Shown: piece after piece, positions 1 to 5,339 of the stretch
Layout: each line of letters opens with the position of its first letter
How positions within the stretch are numbered: the stretch's first letter is position 1
NCBI GenBank assembly: GCA_947175225.1
Contig: CAMWLX010000103.1
Span: 1 to 9,534, forward strand
Direction: 5' to 3'
DNA: 9,534 nt
From: an uncultured Porphyromonadaceae bacterium
GTDB lineage: Bacteria > Bacteroidota > Bacteroidia > Bacteroidales > Muribaculaceae
The notes under the pieces: model-generated
Seen by the model: the letters and a program-made list of their open reading frames with translations, nothing else
Databases searched by the model: none
Told to the model about the DNA's origin: nothing
Position numbers and translations under genes: made by a program

Positions 1-1082
1 TATTTAGACTCTCCAGAGGGAAGAAAGACTATATTATGATTACGATTTTTTTTCACTTCTGCCATTGTCTCTGGAGTCATCGCTAATTTAGTCCAAATGA
101 AATTTAAGTTGGATATTTCAGCATGTTTATCAAAAATTATCAGTCGGTCTCGTTCCAAAATAGCTTCATATCTTTCTGTCAGTTGCCAAGTACGTTCTTT
201 AAATTCTTTGTCAAGACACTCCTTTATTTCATTAGATATTTCAGCGTTTCCTCCGTATGGCTCAATAAATCTCCAGATGATGCCGATATTCACTCCTTCT
301 GCATATACGAGAAGAGTCTCTTTATTAGGGCAAAGCCGGGTAAGTTCCTTATTATAGAAATCTTCTATGATTTGGTTTTCCTCCTTCACTATCCCTACAG
401 TACGATATAAGGATTTTCTTGCTCCACGCCATTGTCTTTCAAGAAGCGGCAATATATCCCTACGTATGAAATTTCGCCGATATTCACTTGTAAGATTGCT
501 GGAATCAATGATATATTTTGAATCTATACTCTCGAGATACATTTCTATTTCCTTTCTGCTTATCCCAAGCAGCGGTCGGATCACTTTGCCATTATCCCTA
601 TCCATTCCTTTCAGACCTCTGCTTCCGCTGCCTCTTAGCATATTGAGCATCATAGTCTCGATATCATCGTCTGCGTTATGAGCCACTGCAATACGTTCAA
701 ACTCTTCCGTCTCCATAATCCTGTTGAAGTCGGCATATCGGAGTTCGCGGCATGCCATCTCTGTGCTTATTCCAGGGTGCATTCGAACATAATCCTCTAC
801 ATCATAATCGAGGGAATATAGTTTTACTCCAAGACTTTTACAGAGATCAGATGTAAACTTAGAGTCCCGGGCGCTTTCTTCCCCCCGAAGATGAAAGTTG
901 CAATTGACAGCCTCAATTCTTAGAGCCAGACGCCTTCCGATTCTACAGCAAGCCCTAAGCAAAGCGACACTGTCAGCCCCACCGCTCACAGCTACCAAAA
1001 CTTTCTTGATACCTGTAGCATTAAAGCAATCAGCCACTTCATTTTCAATCTTATAAGTCAGATATTTAGCATCCTGTTTCAT
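1..1082 (-). CDS. tilS: tRNA(Ile)-lysidine synthase TilS, C-terminus beyond the left edge
   Basis: TilS is a cytosolic enzyme that uses ATP and lysine to turn the wobble C34 of the CAU-anticodon isoleucine tRNA into lysidine, so that it reads AUA. I translated 360 codons from the ATG at 1082 down to base 1; the frame stays open and the gene continues off the window. Visible motifs: the N-type ATP pyrophosphatase P-loop SGGADS (residues 33-38), the NFHLRGEES segment (62-70), AHNADDDIET (134-143) followed by RGSGSRGLKGM (150-160), RPLLGISRKEIE (169-180) and the DSSN...YRRNFIRRDILP block (193-212). Family members usually have about 430-460 residues, so most of the C-terminal tRNA-binding domain is missing. 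Oddity: the usual AHHxDD motif reads AHNADD here. The start is the first ATG of the frame, 46 nt after the rpmE2 terminator; I see neither a Shine-Dalgarno sequence nor a clear promoter. Confidence 0.95.
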   Translation of the reverse strand, partial: MKQDAKYLTYKIENEVADCFNATGIKKVLVAVSGGADSVALLRACCRIGRRLALRIEAVNCNFHLRGEESARDSKFTSDLCKSLGVKLYSLDYDVEDYVRMHPGISTEMACRELRYADFNRIMETEEFERIAVAHNADDDIETMMLNMLRGSGSRGLKGMDRDNGKVIRPLLGISRKEIEMYLESIDSKYIIDSSNLTSEYRRNFIRRDILPLLERQWRGARKSLYRTVGIVKEENQIIEDFYNKELTRLCPNKETLLVYAEGVNIGIIWRFIEPYGGNAEISNEIKECLDKEFKERTWQLTERYEAILERDRLIIFDKHAEISNLNFIWTKLAMTPETMAEVKKNRNHNIVFLPSGESK

Positions 1083-1128
1083 AGAACTGTTCTGATTAAT
1101 TATTAATATGCACTTTACATTATGAATT

Positions 1129-1163
1129 AAAACAAAGCCACACCATCGTCATGGTGCGGCTTT
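1129..1163 (-). terminator. Rho-independent terminator of rpmE2
   Basis: On the minus strand a 12-bp stem (AAAGCCGCACCA pairing with TGGTGTGGCTTT, with one G-U pair) closes a 6-nt loop and is followed by GTTTT. It lies 30 nt after the rpmE2 stop codon, the expected place for an intrinsic terminator. On the plus strand the stem is not followed by a T-run, so the signal is directional. Confidence 0.85.
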
Positions 1164-1192
1164 CATTGATTTCTGATGATTCCTTCTGCTTC

Positions 1193-1447
1193 TTACTTCT
1201 TGGTGCGGTTGCCATAACGGCTGCGGAATTTGTCGACGCGACCAGCGGTGTCGACGAGTTTCTGCTTGCCTGTGAAGAAGGGATGAGAGCTGCTGGTGAT
1301 TTCAAGCTTTACGAGTGGATATGTCTTACCGTCGATCTCGATTGTCTCACGTGATGCAACTGTGGAGCGAGTGATAAAGACTTCGTCGTTTGACATGTCT
1401 TTGAACGCCACTTCGCGGTAGCTGGAAGGATGAATGTCTTTTTTCAT
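1193..1447 (-). CDS. rpmE2: 50S ribosomal protein bL31, type B
   Basis: This 84-residue protein is bL31, which sits at the central protuberance of the large subunit and helps bridge it to the small subunit. The N-terminus MKKDIHPSSYREVAFKDMSN, the TRSTVASRETIEIDGKTYP segment and the C-terminal SHPFFTGKQKLVDTAGR, ending SRYGNRTKK, match type B (YkgM/YtiA-like) L31 along the whole length. There is no cysteine at all, so the zinc-ribbon CxxC pair of type A L31 is absent, which defines the zinc-independent form. The length is normal for type B. It is a single-gene transcription unit: a consensus promoter lies at 1518-1549, a hairpin-bearing leader at 1448-1511 and a terminator at 1129-1163. The start codon is preceded by an A-rich stretch without a Shine-Dalgarno sequence. 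In species with both forms, the cysteine-free one is often under zinc (Zur) control; nothing here shows such control. Confidence 0.97.
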   Translation of the reverse strand: MKKDIHPSSYREVAFKDMSNDEVFITRSTVASRETIEIDGKTYPLVKLEITSSSHPFFTGKQKLVDTAGRVDKFRSRYGNRTKK

Positions 1448-1484
1448 TTTAATTTTCTGCAGTTAATTATTTTATTTTGTTTTC

Positions 1485-1507
1485 TCGATAGGTCGCGATC
1501 CCATCGA
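1485..1507 (-). promoter_or_regulatory. Stable hairpin in the rpmE2 5' leader
   Basis: On the minus strand TCGATGGG pairs with CCTATCGA (8 bp with one G-U) around a 7-nt loop ATCGCGA. It lies between the predicted transcription start (about 1511) and the start codon (1447), ending 37 nt before the ATG. A stable stem this close to the 5' end of a ribosomal-protein mRNA could be an autogenous control element or an RNA-stabilising end. The stem is seen directly; its role is inferred. Confidence 0.5.
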
Positions 1508-1517
1508 ATTGGCGGTG

Positions 1518-1549
1518 CAAAATTACAAAAAAATTGCGACCTGAGCAAA
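1518..1549 (-). promoter_or_regulatory. rpmE2 promoter, Bacteroidota type
   Basis: The minus strand carries a -33 element TTTG (1549-1546), a 20-nt spacer and a -7 element TAATTTTG (1525-1518). This is an exact fit to the Bacteroidota consensus TTTG-N(19-21)-TAnnTTTG. The predicted start near 1511 gives a leader of about 64 nt. Confidence 0.85.
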
Positions 1550-1558
1550 TGTTTTTAG

Positions 1559-1572
1559 TTTAAATATTTAAA
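1559..1572. repeat. AT-only perfect palindrome downstream of the transporter gene
   Basis: TTTAAATATTTAAA is a perfect 14-bp palindrome about 25 nt after the transporter stop codon and just upstream of the rpmE2 -33 box. Without any G-C pair it would make a weak RNA stem, so it is a poor terminator. It may help end the transporter mRNA or simply be AT-rich promoter-upstream DNA. Confidence 0.3.
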
Positions 1573-1596
1573 AAGTTTGGTATGTGTCGATGTGGC

Positions 1597-3291
1597 TTAA
1601 ACTGCGAGGAAAAGTATTAACAGTTGGGCTACTATGACACGCATGAACATTGTAAGGGGATAGACTGTAGAGTAAGCTACTGCCGGGGCATCGTTGTTGG
1701 CTACTTTATTTGCATATGCCAAAGCTGGGGGATCGGTGTAGTTGCCACTTAACATACCTATGATAGCAAGATAATTCATCTGATATTTCCAGCGTGCTAT
1801 AATTCCAACTACAAGAAGGGGTATTAGCGTAATGATAAGTCCATAACCTACCCACATTGCACCTCTGATATTGAATACTGTTGCAGCAAAATCTTTACCG
1901 GCTGCTATCCCGACTGATGCAAGGAAAAGGCAGATCCCTATCTCTCTCAATAGAAGATTGGCAGATGAGTTGGTATACGTCACAAGATGTAACTTCGTGC
2001 CGTAAGCACTTATGAGGATAGCCACTACAAGAGGACCTCCGGCAAGACCAAGTTTCATTGGAACCGACATGCCAGGCAGGAAGAAGGGGATGCTGCCTAC
2101 AATAATGCCAATGAATATACCGATAAACATAGTAAAAAGATTCGGCTCATTGAGGCGTTTCATTGAGTTGCCGAGGCGGTCGCCAAGGCGCTGGATATCT
2201 TCCGGCTTACCCACAACTGTCAGTCTGTCGCCCATTTGTAGGCGTAGATTAGCTGTAGCGAGAAGATCTACACCCGCACGTGTCACTCGTGTGACGTTGA
2301 GCTTATATCCCATTCTCAACCTGAGACTTCCGAGTTTTACCCCATTATAATCGGTCTTTGTGACAAGGATCTTTCTTGATACTACAGGACCCTGAATCAT
2401 CTCCCATTTCTTTTCTACCACGGGTCCGATAAATCGATTGAAGGTCTCTTCATCCTGTGCGGAGCAAACAAGGAGAACTAAATCTCCAAGTTCAAGCTTA
2501 TCGTCGGATGTTGGTATCATTACGCTACCATCGGGTTTCTCTATTCGGGAGATGACAAAGTTGGCGTTGATTATGGTGTGAATCTTGCGTATGTCAAGTC
2601 CTGCCATCAGTTCGTTGGTCACCTTCAGTGTCACCACGTGTGGAGCAAGCTGAGAGTCCTTTGTATCATTGTCCACCTCTTCAATTTCCTTCTTAATATC
2701 TATCTTGAAGATGACTTTAATGAGGATTAAAGATACGATGATGCCAACTACGCCAAGTGGATATGCAGCCGCATATCCCATAGCCATATCTTGCGACACT
2801 GTGCTTGCACTCTCATTTATTTGCAGCACAGTTTGCTGTGCTGCACCAAGTCCTGGAGTGTTAGTGACAGCGCCACTCATGATGCCTACCATCTCCGGAA
2901 GAGAAGTATTGCCGGATTCTCCGCCTTGGAGGTAATAGATCGCTACTGTAATGATAGCATTTAGAAGAACTCCCGTGACAGCCAGCATGTTCATTCTGAC
3001 CCCTCCTTCCTTGAAAGAGGAGAAGAAGCCCGGACCTACCTGCATACCTATTGAGAAAATGAATAGTATAAGTCCAAAGTCGCGTAGGAAATGCAAGACA
3101 TCATGATGGACCATATAGCCGAAATGTCCAAGCAGGATGCCGACGAAGAGTACGAATGTCACTCCGAGTGAAACTCCGCAAATCTTTATTTTGCCAAGAT
3201 AAATACCGGCGAATATAACAAAACTATAGAGCATTACCGCCGAGGCGAGAGAAGTGTTGCCTGGCGATAAGAGTTCAATCAACCATTCCAT
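1597..3291 (-). CDS. AspT/YidE-type membrane transporter with two central RCK_C (TrkA-C) domains
   Basis: This 564-residue inner-membrane protein belongs to the aspartate:alanine exchanger (AAE) family. Two homologous membrane halves (about 17-195 and 387-564) flank two cytosolic RCK_C domains (about 217-298 and 302-380). The internal duplication is visible: SGAVTNTPG (139-147) matches SGNYTDPPA (515-523), and GYAAAYPLG (172-180) matches AYSTVYPLT (539-547). The length and order are normal for the family. The first RCK_C segment contains LELGDLVLLVC (266-276) and the second LQMGDRLTVVG (351-361), the strand pattern typical of these ligand-sensing modules. AspT itself exchanges aspartate for alanine; YidE/YbjL-like members have mostly unassigned substrates, so none is proposed. 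The start is the first ATG of the frame. It follows the carboxyltransferase gene by 117 nt with a hairpin between, so co-transcription is uncertain. Confidence 0.9.
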   Translation of the reverse strand: MEWLIELLSPGNTSLASAVMLYSFVIFAGIYLGKIKICGVSLGVTFVLFVGILLGHFGYMVHHDVLHFLRDFGLILFIFSIGMQVGPGFFSSFKEGGVRMNMLAVTGVLLNAIITVAIYYLQGGESGNTSLPEMVGIMSGAVTNTPGLGAAQQTVLQINESASTVSQDMAMGYAAAYPLGVVGIIVSLILIKVIFKIDIKKEIEEVDNDTKDSQLAPHVVTLKVTNELMAGLDIRKIHTIINANFVISRIEKPDGSVMIPTSDDKLELGDLVLLVCSAQDEETFNRFIGPVVEKKWEMIQGPVVSRKILVTKTDYNGVKLGSLRLRMGYKLNVTRVTRAGVDLLATANLRLQMGDRLTVVGKPEDIQRLGDRLGNSMKRLNEPNLFTMFIGIFIGIIVGSIPFFLPGMSVPMKLGLAGGPLVVAILISAYGTKLHLVTYTNSSANLLLREIGICLFLASVGIAAGKDFAATVFNIRGAMWVGYGLIITLIPLLVVGIIARWKYQMNYLAIIGMLSGNYTDPPALAYANKVANNDAPAVAYSTVYPLTMFMRVIVAQLLILFLAV

Positions 3292-3314
3292 TGTATGGTT
3301 ATTTTAGAATCTAA

Positions 3315-3323
3315 CAAATTTTA
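3315..3323 (-). promoter_or_regulatory. Weak candidate -7 element for the transporter gene
   Basis: The minus strand reads TAAAATTTG 23 nt before the start codon, the TAnnTTTG consensus with one extra base between TA and TTTG. I see no TTTG at the expected -33 distance. It is recorded because no better promoter is visible in the 117-nt gap. Confidence 0.25.
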
Positions 3324-3357
3324 CTTAAGAAATTTTATTATATGGGGAGAGATATGG

Positions 3358-3398
3358 AATGGCGGTTCTTTAGTATTGAATGCTTCCGAACCGCCATT
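3358..3398 (-). terminator. Hairpin after the carboxyltransferase gene, possible terminator
   Basis: An 11-bp perfect inverted repeat (AATGGCGGTTC and GAACCGCCATT) with a 19-nt loop begins 10 nt after the stop codon of the minus-strand gene ending at 3409. On the minus strand the stem is followed by CCATATCTC rather than a U-run, so it is not a textbook intrinsic terminator. It could define or protect the 3' end of the mRNA. On the plus strand the repeat is followed by TT, continuing a run of four T, but no plus-strand gene ends here. Confidence 0.5.
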
Positions 3399-3408
3399 TT
3401 TACAGTTG

Positions 3409-5289
3409 TTATTCGTATTCTATAAGATCTTGGTCAGTGGCTACCACATCGCCATTCTTGACAAGCACTTGTTTGACTACGCCGTCGATTTCTGACTCAA
3501 GGTCATTCTCCATTTTCATTGCTTCATAGACAATGAGCTTCTGGTGAGCCTTGACTTTATCACCGGGCTTGACATCTATTTCAATGATAGTGCCACCCAT
3601 AGGAGCTTTCAGAGTAGGTCCTGTCACAGGATCGTAAAGAGAAGTAGCCTGAGCTTCAGCCTCAGCAAGGGCTGCTGCAGCTGCATTAGCGGCCTCAAAT
3701 TCCTCTTTCCTCTTATTCTTTAGGAAGCCTGTAGCTACGGCCGGAAGAAGTTCAATAAGCAGGTATTCTTCATCGTTCTGAGCAAGCTTGACACCGCCAT
3801 ATTCTTCAAGAACAGGATTGTCCGGCTGCTTGAATTGGCTTACATCGTAGGGTTTTTCTATTGGGCTGCCAGTGATTTGCTCACGGAATGCCGGATCTAT
3901 TTCCACCGGAGTCTTACCATATTCACCCTTTACGAGACCTACAAACTGATTGTTCTTATTTGAGTAGTCAGGAGCACCTTTACGGAGGTCGAGAGCAAGA
4001 GCAACTGCTTGAGAACCTACAATCTGGCTTGTAGGAGTTACGAGCGGCACAAGACCTGCATCGCGACGAACCTTCGGAATGAGCGCCATTGCCTCATCAA
4101 GCACATCTTCTGCATGAAGAGCACGAAGATTGGCAACCATATTGGAATACATACCACCTGGCACTTCAGCGTTCTTGACCAGCTCATTTGGTTTTGGAAA
4201 TCCAAAGTAAGCTTCGATCTTATGGCAAGCATCCAGAAGTTCATCTTCTCGATTATTGGTAGCAGCTTCTATAGCACGATCGAATTCTGAATTGATTTCA
4301 GCCGGCATTGCAGCATACGCCTCGTCGAAATCTTTCGGCCATTTATCTTTATTGAGGTCGAAAGCAGCAAGGCTCTGGCGTGCCTCAACAAGACCTTTAC
4401 GGATCTTGGCGACCGCATCCATATTTACTTCAAGTTCTATGCCGAGTTTCTGGCAGAAGATCCATATCAGCTCAATAGCCGGAGCTGCTGACCCGCCGCC
4501 AAACCACCAAATATTGGTATCGACAATGTCCACACCCTTTATGATGCTGGTGAGTACGGATGCAAGGCCATAACCGGGAGTGCAGTGAGTATGGAAATCA
4601 ACGGGCACTGTAAGAGCTTGCTTCAATTTCGGCATAAGGCTGAAAATTCGGCTTGGGTTTACAAGGCCTGCCATATCTTTAAGGGTAATCATCTTGGCTC
4701 CGATGCGCTCCATCTCCTTAGCCTTATCTACGAAGTAATCGTCTGTGAAGATGAGTTCAGGGGCTTCCGGCTCATTGTTGCCACCGAAGAGACGAGCAAA
4801 GAAACCTTTCTTTTCAGGCTCCTTTGGTTCTTCTTTAGGGTCAACAGTATAGCAGACTGCCGCGTCAGCGATCCCACCAAGATCATTAATCATTTTAATG
4901 GAATCCTTGATGTTGTTGATGTCGTTGAGCGCATCGAATATTCTCATTACATTAAGCCCATTCTTGATCGCTTCTTTGTAGAACCCTTCAAGAACACTGT
5001 TTGGGTAAGGAACATACCCGAAGAGATTACGTCCACGAGAGAGCGCACTCAGTAGGGAAATACCCTTCATGTATTCAGAGCAAGTGCGAAGACGGTCCCA
5101 GGGACTTTCGCCAAGATAGCGCATTACGGAATCGGGGACTGCTCCTCCCCATACCTCCATGATGTAGAATTTAGCATCTTGATAGAGGGGGAGAAGTTTG
5201 TCAATGTTTTCCTGCTTAAGGCGAGTAGCGAACAGCGACTGTTGTCCGTCACGCAGAGTCAGGTCTCTTACTTTTAACGTCTTTGCCAT
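3409..5289 (-). CDS. oadA: Biotin-dependent carboxyltransferase, OadA / pyruvate carboxylase subunit B type
   Basis: This 626-residue protein moves a carboxyl group between carboxybiotin and pyruvate/oxaloacetate. Order of parts: an HMGL-like TIM-barrel carboxyltransferase (about 5-300), the conserved PYC_OADA region (about 310-515), an Ala-rich linker (531-548) and a biotinyl domain (about 557-626). The barrel shows RDGQQSLFATR (13-23), MEVWGGA (44-50), the lysine of TLKDMAGL (K204) and HTH (233-235); D14, K204, H233 and H235 correspond to the metal site of the family. The biotin site is the EAMKM motif, with K592 as acceptor. Oddities: a charged insertion at about 151-180 containing KKGFFARLFGG, and GQQ where most relatives read AHQ or GHQ. 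No biotin carboxylase and no OadB/OadG pump subunit is in the window, so the sequence cannot decide between half of a two-subunit pyruvate carboxylase, an oxaloacetate decarboxylase alpha chain or a transcarboxylase part. It probably shares a transcript with mrcA, 50 nt upstream. Confidence 0.93.
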   Translation of the reverse strand: MAKTLKVRDLTLRDGQQSLFATRLKQENIDKLLPLYQDAKFYIMEVWGGAVPDSVMRYLGESPWDRLRTCSEYMKGISLLSALSRGRNLFGYVPYPNSVLEGFYKEAIKNGLNVMRIFDALNDINNIKDSIKMINDLGGIADAAVCYTVDPKEEPKEPEKKGFFARLFGGNNEPEAPELIFTDDYFVDKAKEMERIGAKMITLKDMAGLVNPSRIFSLMPKLKQALTVPVDFHTHCTPGYGLASVLTSIIKGVDIVDTNIWWFGGGSAAPAIELIWIFCQKLGIELEVNMDAVAKIRKGLVEARQSLAAFDLNKDKWPKDFDEAYAAMPAEINSEFDRAIEAATNNREDELLDACHKIEAYFGFPKPNELVKNAEVPGGMYSNMVANLRALHAEDVLDEAMALIPKVRRDAGLVPLVTPTSQIVGSQAVALALDLRKGAPDYSNKNNQFVGLVKGEYGKTPVEIDPAFREQITGSPIEKPYDVSQFKQPDNPVLEEYGGVKLAQNDEEYLLIELLPAVATGFLKNKRKEEFEAANAAAAALAEAEAQATSLYDPVTGPTLKAPMGGTIIEIDVKPGDKVKAHQKLIVYEAMKMENDLESEIDGVVKQVLVKNGDVVATDQDLIEYE

Positions 5290-5309
5290 AGATGTAAATT
5301 TATGGGTTA

Positions 5310-5329
5310 TTTAGTATTGTCTTTAGTAT
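5310..5329. repeat. Short direct repeat in the mrcA-oadA gap
   Basis: TTTAGTAT occurs at 5310-5317 and again at 5322-5329, a 12-nt period inside the 50-nt gap between mrcA and the carboxyltransferase gene. The gap holds no terminator-like stem and no clear promoter: a TAAATTTA close to the start codon has no -33 partner. The repeat may well be chance in AT-rich DNA. Confidence 0.25.
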
Positions 5330-5339
5330 GCCTATTATT

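Noticed and set aside
97..681. Three overlapping plus-strand open frames (97-357, 123-410, 367-681)
   Set aside because: They lie antisense to the partial tilS gene, whose motifs run through the same bases.
2012..2935. Plus-strand open frames at 2012-2350 and 2669-2935
   Set aside because: They are antisense to the RCK_C and first membrane half of the transporter and have no independent support.
3358..3400. Reading the inverted repeat plus TTTT as a plus-strand terminator
   Set aside because: No plus-strand gene ends nearby; both flanking genes are on the minus strand.
4585..5055. 156-codon plus-strand open frame inside the carboxyltransferase gene
   Set aside because: It is antisense to conserved barrel motifs and shows no domain of its own.
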